DNA of 33,002 bases from the NCBI GenBank assembly GCA_934277435.1, contig CAKQUE010000013.1:1-33002 (forward strand). The letters are read 5' to 3'. The position numbers were made by a program, and so were the translations under genes. Below the pieces are notes generated by a model that was given only the letters and a program-made list of their open reading frames with translations, did not search any database and was not told the DNA's origin. How positions within the stretch are numbered: position 1 is the first letter of the stretch; each line of letters starts with the position of its first letter. Origin of the DNA: an uncultured Alphaproteobacteria bacterium. GTDB lineage: Bacteria > Pseudomonadota > Alphaproteobacteria > RF32 > CAG-239. Of this stretch, positions 1 to 8,561 are shown piece after piece.

Positions 1-28
1 AAGTTCGAGAACCTTTTAAAATGCCCAC

Positions 29-56
29 AAAAAAAACACTCCTGAAGAGTGGTTTT
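29..56 (-). terminator. Rho-independent terminator after tRNA-CAU
   Basis: Read on the minus strand, a short stem (CACTC/GAGTG with flanking pairs) is followed by a run of eight T. It lies just downstream of the tRNA 3' CCA end, so it probably ends the tRNA transcript and perhaps the dnaG operon. Confidence 0.7.
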
Positions 57-58
57 TA

Positions 59-135
59 TGGTGGGCGCTGCAAGACTCGAACTTGCGACCAGACCGTTAT
101 GAGCGGCCGGCTCTAACCAACTGAGCTAAGCGCCC
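59..135 (-). tRNA. tRNA with CAU anticodon (Ile2 or elongator Met)
   Basis: The minus strand folds as a complete cloverleaf: a 7-bp acceptor stem (GGGCGCT/AGCGCCC), a D arm with AGCTCAGTTGGTTAGAGC, an anticodon stem GGCCG/CGGTC with loop CTCATAA, variable loop TGGTC and T arm GCAAG-TTCGAGT-CTTGC. The 3' CCA is encoded. A CAU anticodon can belong to elongator Met, initiator Met or the lysidine-modified Ile2 tRNA. The initiator is unlikely because the first acceptor pair is G-C. The variable loop TGGTC and the C4-G69 pair resemble Ile2 of other proteobacteria, so I lean to tRNA-Ile2, but this is not settled by eye. Confidence 0.93.
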
Positions 136-215
136 TCCCTGATTAGCAACGTCACAATATGATAAGAATTTGCCTTAGTCAAGTATTATTTTGATTTTTT
201 CAATTATTTTTACGT

Positions 216-2066
216 TTATTCTCTGGCTAAAATCAGATTATTGCGTTCTTTGATTAATTGCTGATAGCGAGCATATATTTCTGCTGAGTTTTCTGGTTGA
301 CTACTCATTAAAGTTGTACATTCTTTTAGTTCGCTATCAATTTGTTTTAATTGAATTTCTAATAAGCCGTTATCAATTTCAGCTTTTAGACTCGGCAATG
401 TAGATTTTTGAGATTTATACATATTTATTTCCCACAAATCACCAATTTCAGCGGCAAAATTCAGCTTTAATTTTTCGATTAATTGTTCGCTGTCGAAATT
501 TTCATCTTCTTGATGAATTTCTATGATTTCCGCCAAAACTTTAGCCATTCGCGTGTCATTAATTTCAAACGCCGTGAGTTTTTCTTCATATTTATCAATT
601 AGTTCCGGATATAAAATCATTGCTGCAATAATCCCGCGGATAACCAAATCATTTAGAGGCGGCTTTTTAACAAAATGATAAACCGGTTCTGTTTCTTGTT
701 TTTTACGGCGAGGGGTATATGTTTTTTTGGTAGAATCTTCTGCAGTTTGCGGCTCTGCGCTCGGATTGTTTTGAGCATTTTTATAAATAGAACCTTTGCC
801 AAAAGTGTAATAAATTCGCCTTTTCATTTCTTGAGTATAATAGTTGCGAATTTGTTCATCTTTGATTTTAGCCACTTCCTCAAAAGTTTCTTTTTCAATT
901 AAAGCTTTTTGTTCCGGCGTGTCGGTATCTTTATTCATTTTGCATTTGTGCCACAAAATATCAACCAAAGGTTTTGTTCGTTGCAAATATTGTTCAAACA
1001 CCGGAGCGCCCAAGCTGTGCAGCAACTCATCTGGGTCTTTTTTTTCTTTTAAGAAAATGTAATTTACTGAATAACCGGCTTTTAATATTGGTAGCACACG
1101 GTCAATTGAGCGAATAGCGGCTTTAATTCCGGCGCCGTCACCGTCAAAGCAAAGAGTAGGGGTGTTACAAACCCTCCAGGCCTCAATAATTTGTTCTTCA
1201 GTTAATGCTGTTCCCAGCGGCGCCACTGCATAGTTAAAGTTAAAACTGTCCAGCGCAATCACATCCATATAGCCTTCACAAATAATCAGTCGTTTAGAAC
1301 CATATGCCGGCTCACGAGCGTTGTTCATGTTGTATAGAATGCGGCGTTTGTTAAAAATAGGAGTTTCCGGAGAGTTGAGGTATTTGGGCTGACTGTTGTC
1401 CAAAATGCGCCCACCAAAAGCAATAACATTACCTTGCTTATCCATTATTGGAATCATTACTCTGTCGCGGAAAAAGTCATGCGGCGCACGATTTTTATCT
1501 TCTGGCACGGCAATCAATCCCAATTCGGCCATATCATGTTCTGATACGCCTTTAGAAGCTAACAAAGCTTTTAGACCGTTTCCGCTTGGAGCATAGCCTA
1601 GGCGAAACTTTTTTATGGTTTCTTCGCTTAAAGCGCGTTTATCTCTAAAATAGGCCAAACCTTGTGCGCCAACCGGCATTCTCAGGCATTTTTCAAAATA
1701 GGCGCAGGCAATATCCATAATTTCATATAAAGACTTGCGCTTGAGGCTCTGTTCTTGGCTTTCTTTAGACCAAGTCGGGAGCTGCATGCCAACTTTATCA
1801 GCTAATTTTTTAACAGCTTCAATAAACGGCAAGCCGTTGGCGTCCATTTCAAATTTTACAATATCTCCATGAGCTCCACAGCCAAAACAATGATAAAATC
1901 CCTTGCTTTCATTGACGGTGAATGATGGTGTTTTTTCGTGATGAAAAGGGCATAAGCCCAAATACTCACGCCCTCTTTTCGTCAGTTTTACCTTGTTTCC
2001 AACTACATCGGCAATCGATATACGACTACGCAACTCGTCTAGAAATTTTTGTAAATCATCATTCAT
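216..2066 (-). CDS. dnaG: DNA primase DnaG
   Basis: DnaG makes the RNA primers for Okazaki fragments at the replication fork together with DnaB helicase. At 616 aa it has the normal family length. The N-terminal CHC2 zinc-binding domain is clear (C39-P-F-H42 and C60-F-G-C63). It is followed by the catalytic core with the TOPRIM motifs CEGYMD and CFDGDGAG, whose acidic residues bind metal. The C-terminal part is a less conserved helicase-interaction region after a basic, Thr/Lys-rich linker. The start is the ATG 20 bp after the yqeY stop, without an obvious Shine-Dalgarno site, so translational coupling to yqeY is likely. The yqeY-dnaG order is common in alphaproteobacteria. rpoD, which often follows dnaG, is absent and a tRNA is found there instead. 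Confidence 0.98.
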   Translation of the reverse strand: MNDDLQKFLDELRSRISIADVVGNKVKLTKRGREYLGLCPFHHEKTPSFTVNESKGFYHCFGCGAHGDIVKFEMDANGLPFIEAVKKLADKVGMQLPTWSKESQEQSLKRKSLYEIMDIACAYFEKCLRMPVGAQGLAYFRDKRALSEETIKKFRLGYAPSGNGLKALLASKGVSEHDMAELGLIAVPEDKNRAPHDFFRDRVMIPIMDKQGNVIAFGGRILDNSQPKYLNSPETPIFNKRRILYNMNNAREPAYGSKRLIICEGYMDVIALDSFNFNYAVAPLGTALTEEQIIEAWRVCNTPTLCFDGDGAGIKAAIRSIDRVLPILKAGYSVNYIFLKEKKDPDELLHSLGAPVFEQYLQRTKPLVDILWHKCKMNKDTDTPEQKALIEKETFEEVAKIKDEQIRNYYTQEMKRRIYYTFGKGSIYKNAQNNPSAEPQTAEDSTKKTYTPRRKKQETEPVYHFVKKPPLNDLVIRGIIAAMILYPELIDKYEEKLTAFEINDTRMAKVLAEIIEIHQEDENFDSEQLIEKLKLNFAAEIGDLWEINMYKSQKSTLPSLKAEIDNGLLEIQLKQIDSELKECTTLMSSQPENSAEIYARYQQLIKERNNLILARE

Positions 2067-2086
2067 CGTCGATAATAAATACTAAA

Positions 2087-2539
2087 TTAAGCCAAAAACT
2101 TTTTAATAGCGGCTGATGCTGCTCCAAAGTCCATTTTACCGGCGTATTTAGCTTTTAAAGCGCCCATAACTTTACCCATATCGCGGATACCGGCAGCTCC
2201 GGTTTCGGCAATAGCGGCTTTGATTGCTTCATCAATTTCTGCAGCATCCATTTGCTTTGGCAAAAAACGATTAATAACTTCAATTTCTGCCTGTTCTTTT
2301 TCAGCCAAATCAGGACGATTGCTTTCTGTATAGATTTTAACAGATTCGTTTCTTTGTTTAATCATAGTTTGCATCATAGAAAGCAAATCGGCGTCGCTAG
2401 CTTTTTCCAAGCCTTTACCACGGGCTTCCACGTCTTTTTCTTTTTGACCGGCAATAATAAGACGTATTGCGCCGACTGTTTTCATATCTTTATTTTTCAT
2501 AGCGTCTTTTAAGCTGTTTTGTAAATCTTCTCTTAACAT
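2087..2539 (-). CDS. yqeY: GatB/YqeY domain protein
   Basis: This 150-aa protein matches the YqeY family, which shares its helical domain with the tRNA-binding tail of GatB. It starts MLREDLQNSLKDAMKN, has the family pattern TVGAIRLIIAGQKEKDVEARG, and ends in a helical region with GAASAAIKKFL. Its precise biochemical role is not established; a tRNA-related role is assumed from the GatB homology. A strong ribosome binding site (AAGGAG) precedes the ATG. It lies between the zinc-ribbon gene (14-bp gap) and dnaG (20-bp gap) and is probably co-transcribed with both. True GatB is encoded separately in this window, so this is not its replacement. Confidence 0.95.
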   Translation of the reverse strand: MLREDLQNSLKDAMKNKDMKTVGAIRLIIAGQKEKDVEARGKGLEKASDADLLSMMQTMIKQRNESVKIYTESNRPDLAEKEQAEIEVINRFLPKQMDAAEIDEAIKAAIAETGAAGIRDMGKVMGALKAKYAGKMDFGAASAAIKKFLA

Positions 2540-2553
2540 TTTTATCTCCTTTA

Positions 2554-3384
2554 TTATTCTTTATCAGAAAATTTCTTAGCTTTTTCTTTAGATTGCGGCT
2601 GAGCATTTTCATCAAAACTTAAAATAACTTTTTTCTCGTCCAAAGAGCTGTCAGGCAGCAAAATCCTGAACAATGCTTTAAAATTAGGTTCCAGTCTATC
2701 TAAAGTCAAGTTTTTTACAGCCTCAGCCTCAATAGAACCATCAAGATGCTGCAATGTAACTTTAATCGGTAAAACAATAGCTGTCATATCGCCGTCATTA
2801 TAGACATTGCCGCTAATTTCGACATAGGCTTTGCCATCGTGTTCAATATTACGCGCCGATACATTTTGAAAGACTAAATTTTTACCTTTATACAAACTGT
2901 TGACACCTAGTTTATTATAAAAATTTTCTAGCTGTGGAATTGCCGACACCAACTCAAAGCGATTGGCATAACCAATATAAAGCGTGCAAACAAAAATAAA
3001 TAAAAGAATGGAGCAATTTATCATAAATGGTGAAAAGAACATAAAAAACTTACGCTTAGCTCGTTCAATACGAGTGTCAGCGGATTCTTTTCCGCTAAAC
3101 AATCCTTTAGTATCTTTGGATAAACGATTAAACATTTTTTCCAAATCATCATCTTGGGCTGCTTCTGTACTGATTATTTGTGGATTAATTTGCACTTTTG
3201 CCGGCTGCTCTGCTGTTTTAGATACAGCAGGGGCAATGGAAACAACATTTTCTTTTGGTTTTGCTTGCGGGCGTACAAACCAAATTTCGCCGCATTCGGC
3301 ACATTTAAATTTTTTTCCGTCAGCTGGAATTTGATTTTCCGGAACCTGATAAACGGCATTACATTTTGGACAACTTATTAACAT
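2554..3384 (-). CDS. MJ0042-type zinc-ribbon membrane protein
   Basis: A 276-aa protein whose N-terminus is a zinc ribbon with two CxxC knuckles (CPKC near residue 5 and CAEC near residue 30), the MJ0042 finger found in many alphaproteobacterial proteins. A charged linker follows, then one membrane segment (about residues 125-145, SPFMINCSILLFIFVCTLYIG), then a C-terminal domain resembling the DUF3426 beta-sandwich (VSARNIEHDGKAYVEISGNV). The N-terminus is thus probably cytoplasmic and the C-terminal domain periplasmic. I chose the ATG at 3384 over one 7 codons upstream because AGAGG sits at proper spacing and the finger then begins directly (MLISCPKC). It is divergent from ftsE, an arrangement seen in other alphaproteobacteria. 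Function unknown; the zinc ribbon may bind nucleic acid or protein. Confidence 0.88.
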   Translation of the reverse strand: MLISCPKCNAVYQVPENQIPADGKKFKCAECGEIWFVRPQAKPKENVVSIAPAVSKTAEQPAKVQINPQIISTEAAQDDDLEKMFNRLSKDTKGLFSGKESADTRIERAKRKFFMFFSPFMINCSILLFIFVCTLYIGYANRFELVSAIPQLENFYNKLGVNSLYKGKNLVFQNVSARNIEHDGKAYVEISGNVYNDGDMTAIVLPIKVTLQHLDGSIEAEAVKNLTLDRLEPNFKALFRILLPDSSLDEKKVILSFDENAQPQSKEKAKKFSDKE

Positions 3385-3494
3385 TCTAACCTCTTTTTTT
3401 TGCACTATATTCTAAAAATCTGCGGAATAAAAGAAAAAAAACATTTTATTAAATAGATTATTGATATATTCTAAATCAAAATTGGAGGAATGTA

Positions 3495-4202
3495 ATGGAA
3501 AACAACCAATCAACTGTAACTCAACCGATTATAGATTTGCAAAATGTAGCTGTTGGTTATGATAATCGAGAAGATGTTTTGCAAAATATTTATTTTTCTC
3601 TGCTTCCGGGGTCATTTACTTTTGTGACCGGAAAAAGCGGTGCCGGCAAAACAACACTTTTAAATATGTTATATTTGATAAAAAAGCCGCGTAAGGGCGT
3701 TTTAAAGGTTTTTGGCAATAACATCAATTTTTCAAACCGAGATACCCTGGCGGGATTAAGACAAAAAATCGGCGTTGTTTTTCAGGATTTCCGTTTATTG
3801 GAACATTTAAGTGTGTTTGATAATATAGCTTTGCCGTTGCGTGTTCGCGGTATGGGTGAAAAAGAAATATATAAGCGGGTGACCGAATTGCTGCAGTGGG
3901 TAGAACTGAATAAAAGTATCTACAAGGTTTGCGCTTCGCTATCCGGCGGTGAAAAACAGCGTGTAGCTATTGCTCGTGCCGTTATCAATCGACCGGAAAT
4001 TCTATTTGCTGACGAACCGACAGGCAGTGTTGATGCTGAAATTGCCAATAAATTAATGCGCTTGTTTGTGGAGCTAAACAAAGTCGGCACCACGGTTGTG
4101 ATTGCCACCCACAATGAGCAATTAACTTCAAGTTACAACTATCCGCGTATTGCGCTGGCTAATGGTTCGGCAAAATTGTATCCAGCTTTAGGAAAAGTAT
4201 GA
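3495..4202 (+). CDS. ftsE: Cell division ATP-binding protein FtsE
   Basis: FtsE is the ATPase of the FtsEX complex, which drives cell-wall hydrolases at the division septum through FtsX rather than importing a solute. The 235-aa sequence has Walker A GKSGAGKTT (46-54), a Q-loop (VVFQDFR), the ABC signature LSGGEKQR (149-156) and Walker B ILFADEP (169-175), followed by the TGSVD D-loop that is typical of FtsE/LolD-type ATPases. An excellent Shine-Dalgarno site (GGAGGA) precedes the ATG. It is directly followed by ftsX (15-bp gap), which decides FtsE over the related LolD. It is the first gene of a long co-directional run reaching yejF. Confidence 0.97.
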   Translation: MENNQSTVTQPIIDLQNVAVGYDNREDVLQNIYFSLLPGSFTFVTGKSGAGKTTLLNMLYLIKKPRKGVLKVFGNNINFSNRDTLAGLRQKIGVVFQDFRLLEHLSVFDNIALPLRVRGMGEKEIYKRVTELLQWVELNKSIYKVCASLSGGEKQRVAIARAVINRPEILFADEPTGSVDAEIANKLMRLFVELNKVGTTVVIATHNEQLTSSYNYPRIALANGSAKLYPALGKV

Positions 4203-4217
4203 GAGGAATGTTAAGCA

Positions 4218-5132
4218 ATGAAAAGTGATTTAGTAACAGGCCGCCGTAATGAGATTAATACTGAAGATGACGATACTTCGGCATTTATGTACGTATTAAC
4301 TTCAATCTATATGTATCTGTTTATTGTGGTGTTGGCGATTGTTATGGCTATTAACGCCATGGCCGACAACTGGAAAAAAGATATTATGGGTTCGGTTACA
4401 GTTCAGATTATTCCTATTGAAGATGAAAACAAGCATATAGATGAAGCAAAAACGCTGGAACAACAAAATAAAGTGCTGCAATATATGGAAAATTTATCTG
4501 ATGTTGAAAGTGTCAGAGCTTTAGACGCACAAACAGTCGAAAAGCTGATGACGCCATGGCTGGGAAATAAAGTCGATATTTCGTCTTTGCCAATTCCGGT
4601 GCTGCTTGATGTCAAACTAAAACCAAACACGGAACTAAATTATGATGAGGTCACCAGAGGACTGCGTCAGGTTGCCGAAAACGCCTCCATTGACAATCAT
4701 CGTCTTTGGCTGAATAGATTGATAAAATTTGCCTCATCGCTTAAAAATATTGCTTTATCTGTGTTGTTAATGGTTGTTGCCATCTGCGCTTTTTCTATTT
4801 ATTATTCGACTCGCACCAGTTTGGGTATAAATCTGAATACCATAGAAATTTTGCATATTATCGGTGCTAAGGACGACTATATAGCCAAACAATATGCCCG
4901 CAATTTTGCCAAGATTGGCTTTTTTTCGGGAATTATCGGTTTGATGGCTGCCGTACCATGCATAATTTTAGTCGGTAAGTATGGAATTTCTACCGGAAGC
5001 GGCTTGATAAAAGGCGCTCAGCTTTCAACGTTTGCTTGGTGTTTGATTATGATAACGCCGTTGTTTTCTTCTTTATATGCAATGGTGACTTCATATTGGA
5101 CTGTCAGAAAGTCTTTGGAGAAAATGGTTTAA
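4218..5132 (+). CDS. ftsX: Cell division protein FtsX (permease-like)
   Basis: FtsX is the inner-membrane partner of FtsE; its periplasmic loop recruits and activates peptidoglycan hydrolases or their activators. The 304-aa protein has a cytoplasmic N-terminus, a first membrane segment (about residues 25-45), a large periplasmic domain (about 46-170) and three further membrane segments in the C-terminal FtsX domain, whose core reads TIEILHIIGAKDDYIAKQYA, the usual signature. It begins 15 bp after ftsE and its TAA overlaps the ATG of the next gene by one base. Confidence 0.95.
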   Translation: MKSDLVTGRRNEINTEDDDTSAFMYVLTSIYMYLFIVVLAIVMAINAMADNWKKDIMGSVTVQIIPIEDENKHIDEAKTLEQQNKVLQYMENLSDVESVRALDAQTVEKLMTPWLGNKVDISSLPIPVLLDVKLKPNTELNYDEVTRGLRQVAENASIDNHRLWLNRLIKFASSLKNIALSVLLMVVAICAFSIYYSTRTSLGINLNTIEILHIIGAKDDYIAKQYARNFAKIGFFSGIIGLMAAVPCIILVGKYGISTGSGLIKGAQLSTFAWCLIMITPLFSSLYAMVTSYWTVRKSLEKMV

Positions 5133-5713
5133 TGAAACGCTGGATTTTATATGGAATAATAAGCGCGTTTTTGGCGTGGTTCGGAGGGTTTATCTGGTTT
5201 GCTCATTATATAAACTCTTATGATATTGACACCCATACCAAAACAGACGCCATTATTGTCTTAACCGGAGGCCGCAATCGTATTTCGGAAGGTATTAGGC
5301 TTTTGAACGATAATTTGGCGGACAAGCTTTTTATTTCTGGAGTTCCTGCCGATATTTCGATAAAACAAATAGAAAAACAAGCCAACATCACCGCTGATGA
5401 TGAAAATAAAATAGAGCTGGGCCGCAAAGCTAAAAATACATTGGAAAACGCCATAGAAACAGAAGAGTGGATTAAGAAGAATAATATAAAATCTATCCGC
5501 TTGGTGACTTCGAGCTATCATATTCCGCGCAGCCTGCAAGAATTTATTATTTATGTGACTAAGGGAAACGATTTGGAAGTTATACTAAATCCTATTTATT
5601 CGCCGAATGTCAATCACAATTGGTGGAAAAGCTGGGGAACATTCCGGCTGCTGATAATGGAATATAACAAGTTTTTGGTGGTGTATCTTTGCCGGCATTT
5701 ACATATTTATTAA
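5132..5713 (+). CDS. YdcF/ElyC-like DUF218 membrane protein
   Basis: A 193-aa protein with one N-terminal membrane segment (about residues 5-25) and a DUF218 domain. The family's motifs are visible: DAIIVLTGGRNRISEGIRLL, KLFISG, a conserved charged helix (AIETEEWIKK) and VTSSYHIPRS. In E. coli the related ElyC/YdcF proteins affect peptidoglycan or lipid-carrier metabolism, but the enzyme activity is not settled. The start is the ATG that overlaps the ftsX stop (TAATG); a longer open frame reaches back inside ftsX but would add ftsX-overlapping residues before this signal anchor. This position, right after ftsX and before plsC, suits an envelope role. Confidence 0.88.
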   Translation: MKRWILYGIISAFLAWFGGFIWFAHYINSYDIDTHTKTDAIIVLTGGRNRISEGIRLLNDNLADKLFISGVPADISIKQIEKQANITADDENKIELGRKAKNTLENAIETEEWIKKNNIKSIRLVTSSYHIPRSLQEFIIYVTKGNDLEVILNPIYSPNVNHNWWKSWGTFRLLIMEYNKFLVVYLCRHLHIY

Positions 5714-5725
5714 GGAGAAAACAAT

Positions 5726-6490
5726 ATGCTGTTTATTCGTTCTTTATTGACTAATATTTTCTTTTTCGGAACTTTGGGAGTAGGGTGTGTAATTCAGCTG
5801 CCCTTGGCTCTGTTGCCGCAAAAAGTGACTATATTTTATTGGGATAAAGTAGTGATGCCGGTGGCTTTGTTTTGGGTACGCCTGTTCGGCGGTATAAAAC
5901 TTGAGGTTCGCGGCGTTGAAAATATCCGTCATCATGATGTTTTATACGCCTGCAAGCATGAATCCGCTTTGGAAACTTATTCTTTTACACAATTTTCACC
6001 AACAACCACCTATATTTTAAAACGAGAGTTAATCTTTTTACCGTTCTTTGGCTGGGCGCAATATTTTTATGGTATGATTCCGGTCAATCGTAAAGGCGGA
6101 GCCAGCGCCATGAAACATATGCTGACCGAGGTTAAAAAGAAAACCGATGCCGGACGTCCGGTTGTCATCTTTCCTGAGGGAACACGTTGCCAGCCTGGGA
6201 CAACAAAAGGCTATAAGTCAGGTATTTTTTTCTTGGGTGAAAATTTGGATTTGCCGATTGTTCCAGTGGCTATAAACACAGGTTTATTTTGGGCTAAAAA
6301 TTCGTTCTATCGCTATCCGGGGACAGCGGTATTTGAATTTTTACCGCCAATCAGCGCTAAGGGCAAAACTAAAGAAGAATTTATGACTGAGCTGCAGACG
6401 GTTATTGAAAATAAGTGTCGCGAACTAAACGCTGAAGCTGTTAAAAAATATCCTTATGTGGCTAAAATGATGGCGGCTCACAAGGAGTGA
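5726..6490 (+). CDS. plsC: 1-acyl-sn-glycerol-3-phosphate acyltransferase PlsC
   Basis: PlsC adds the second acyl chain to lysophosphatidic acid to give phosphatidic acid, at the inner membrane. The 254-aa protein has a hydrophobic N-terminal region, then the acyltransferase block I in the HxxxxE form, KHESALET (H78, E83), instead of the commoner HxxxxD; the E form is known in a proteobacterial subgroup. Block III FPEGTR is at 149-154, and block IV (LPIVPVAINTG) follows. A strong ribosome binding site (AAGGAG) lies before the ATG, 12 bp after the DUF218 gene. The Shine-Dalgarno site for sppA is inside its last codons. Confidence 0.93.
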   Translation: MLFIRSLLTNIFFFGTLGVGCVIQLPLALLPQKVTIFYWDKVVMPVALFWVRLFGGIKLEVRGVENIRHHDVLYACKHESALETYSFTQFSPTTTYILKRELIFLPFFGWAQYFYGMIPVNRKGGASAMKHMLTEVKKKTDAGRPVVIFPEGTRCQPGTTKGYKSGIFFLGENLDLPIVPVAINTGLFWAKNSFYRYPGTAVFEFLPPISAKGKTKEEFMTELQTVIENKCRELNAEAVKKYPYVAKMMAAHKE

Positions 6491-6493
6491 TAT

Positions 6494-8251
6494 ATGTTTA
6501 AAATAGGTAAAAAAATACTAAAATTTTTACGCGCTTTATGTACTGTTACAGGTTGTATATGCTTGGTATTTTTGGTTGGATTGTCAATATATGGAATAGT
6601 TAATCGATATCCGGCGGCCATAGAAAAAAACACTTATTTGGTTATTGATTTCAATCAGCAGACTATCTCGGAAAATGAAAATTCTACCTTGTTAGAAGAA
6701 TTAGCCGACGAGCAACCGTTATCTTTCACTAAGTTGCTGCAGTCAATTGAATATGCTTCGGAAGATGAAAATATTACCGGTTTGGTGGCAAAAATAAATA
6801 CTTTAGGGCTCGAACCGGCTCAGGTGCAGGATATAGCGCGCGCCGTTGCTATTTTTAAAGCGGCAAACAAAAAAACAGTTGTTTTTTCACAAGGATTTGG
6901 ACCATTCGGCCATGGCAATATGGAATATTATTTGGCGTCGTTCTTTGATAAAATCTATATGCAGCCGCATACTTATATTGGTTTAACCGGTATAGAGATA
7001 GAAGTCCCGTTTTTTAAGGATATATTGAATAAAATAGGCGTTTCGCCGGAATTTTATGCTCGATATGAATATAAAAACGCTATGGCGTCATTGACAGATA
7101 ATAAAATGTCCGCGGCCTATAATGAAGAAATGCGCGGGCTAGGGAAAAGTCTTATGAGCGAGATTGAGGCAGATATTACAAATAACCGTAAAATCAGCGA
7201 GCCTCTGAAAAATATTATAAACCAAGCACCTCTTACCATAGAACAAGGCTTGAAATTTAATTTGATAGACGGCGTTATGTATGCTCAAGAATTAGATAAG
7301 CTTTTGAAAGATAATGGCGCAAAGCATTTTGTCGGCATAAAGGATTATGCGGCCGGTTTATATCCTAATGACGGAAATTTGCCGACAATCGCAGTGTTAA
7401 ACCTCAATGGAGAAATTGTTGACGGCAAGAGCGAAAATAGTTTGCGCCAAAATAATATAATCGGCAGTCAAAATGTGGTTGAAGATATTGAAAAAATAAA
7501 AAAATTGGACGACTTGAAAGCGGTTGTGGTGAATATTAACAGCCCAGGAGGAAGCTATAATGCTTCTGATGAAATATATTTTGCTTTACAACAGCTGAAA
7601 AAAGAAACCAAAGTGCCTTTGATTGTTTCACAATCGGCGTATGCTGCGTCTGGCGGTTACTTTATTTCTTTGGCCGGAGATTATATTTTGGCCGAGCCAA
7701 TGACTATAACCGGTTCAATCGGAGTTTTGGGCGGTAAAATGGTACTCGAAAAACTGTGGCAAAAATTAGGAGTCAATTGGGAATATATAGCTTTGGGTAA
7801 AAATGCAGGCATTTTGAGCGCCAATAAACCGTTTAGTCAAGCCGAAAAAAAGATTTTTAATAATTCGCTTGATGAAGTTTATCGGGATTTTACTTCTAAA
7901 GTGGTTGAAAACCGCAAGCTGACAAAACCGATTGATAAAGTGGCCAGAGGACGCGTTTGGACCGGACGTCAGGCTTTGTCATTGGGGCTTATTGATGAAC
8001 TTGGGGGATATTCCAATGCTTTGAACAAGGCTATTGAAATGGGAAAAATAGCTCAAAATCAAAATATTAAGATAGTTTCTTTTCCTAAAGCAAAAAGTTT
8101 TAGCGAAAAGATGGGAGATTTAATAGCAAATACAGGAAGTATACAAACTGAAAAGTTGATTGAAGAAAGCGGTGTTGATATCACGAATTTAAAACTTTTC
8201 AAACGCTTACAATATGATACTGTATTACTACCATTTAAAATAAATATGTAA
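6494..8251 (+). CDS. sppA: Signal peptide peptidase SppA (67K type)
   Basis: SppA is a membrane-bound serine protease that degrades signal peptides after secretion. At 585 aa this is the long, internally duplicated form (E. coli is about 618 aa), with an N-terminal membrane anchor (about residues 15-37). The catalytic dyad can be located: the lysine in YEYKNAMASLT (K194) from the first half and the serine in YAASGGYF (S386) from the second half. The second half also shows NSPGGS and the conserved TGSIGVLGG. The start overlaps the plsC region with AAGGAG 8 bp upstream. Confidence 0.95.
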   Translation: MFKIGKKILKFLRALCTVTGCICLVFLVGLSIYGIVNRYPAAIEKNTYLVIDFNQQTISENENSTLLEELADEQPLSFTKLLQSIEYASEDENITGLVAKINTLGLEPAQVQDIARAVAIFKAANKKTVVFSQGFGPFGHGNMEYYLASFFDKIYMQPHTYIGLTGIEIEVPFFKDILNKIGVSPEFYARYEYKNAMASLTDNKMSAAYNEEMRGLGKSLMSEIEADITNNRKISEPLKNIINQAPLTIEQGLKFNLIDGVMYAQELDKLLKDNGAKHFVGIKDYAAGLYPNDGNLPTIAVLNLNGEIVDGKSENSLRQNNIIGSQNVVEDIEKIKKLDDLKAVVVNINSPGGSYNASDEIYFALQQLKKETKVPLIVSQSAYAASGGYFISLAGDYILAEPMTITGSIGVLGGKMVLEKLWQKLGVNWEYIALGKNAGILSANKPFSQAEKKIFNNSLDEVYRDFTSKVVENRKLTKPIDKVARGRVWTGRQALSLGLIDELGGYSNALNKAIEMGKIAQNQNIKIVSFPKAKSFSEKMGDLIANTGSIQTEKLIEESGVDITNLKLFKRLQYDTVLLPFKINM

Positions 8252-8269
8252 AAAAGAGGTAAAAAAACA

Positions 8270-8557
8270 ATGGCTATAGATACTGAAACCGTCAAGAGAG
8301 TGGCCTTTCTCTCTCGTCTAAAGATTGATGATGCCAAAATAGAGGCAACAGAAAAAGAATTTAATAAAATTTTATCTTGGATAGAAGAGCTAAACGAAGT
8401 TAACACAGATAATGTAGAACCCTTAATTTCTGTGAATGACACAACATTACGTCTGCGTGATGATGAAATTACGGACGGAAATTATCAAGAGGCTGTTTTG
8501 AAAAACGCGCCGGATAAAGAATATGATTATTTTGCCGTACCAAAGGTTGTGGAGTAA
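8270..8557 (+). CDS. gatC: Asp-tRNA(Asn)/Glu-tRNA(Gln) amidotransferase subunit GatC
   Basis: GatC (95 aa, normal length) holds GatA and GatB together in the GatCAB amidotransferase. It has the typical start MAIDTETVKRVAFLSRLKI, an N-terminal helical pair with FNKILSWIEELNEVNTDNVEP, and a C-terminal extended segment with LRDDE. A purine-rich ribosome binding site (AAGAGG) precedes the ATG. The order gatC-gatA-gatB is the classical operon order, and the three genes follow each other with gaps of 4 bp and 1 bp. Confidence 0.97.
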   Translation: MAIDTETVKRVAFLSRLKIDDAKIEATEKEFNKILSWIEELNEVNTDNVEPLISVNDTTLRLRDDEITDGNYQEAVLKNAPDKEYDYFAVPKVVE

Positions 8558-8561
8558 AACA

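Noticed and set aside
2067..2086. Truncated dnaG start because no Shine-Dalgarno site is present
   Set aside because: The N-terminus aligns well with other DnaG proteins up to the zinc finger; coupling with yqeY explains the missing site.
8523..8561. Upstream start for gatA inside gatC
   Set aside because: The added residues have no family similarity, and the ATG at 8562 has a good ribosome binding site.
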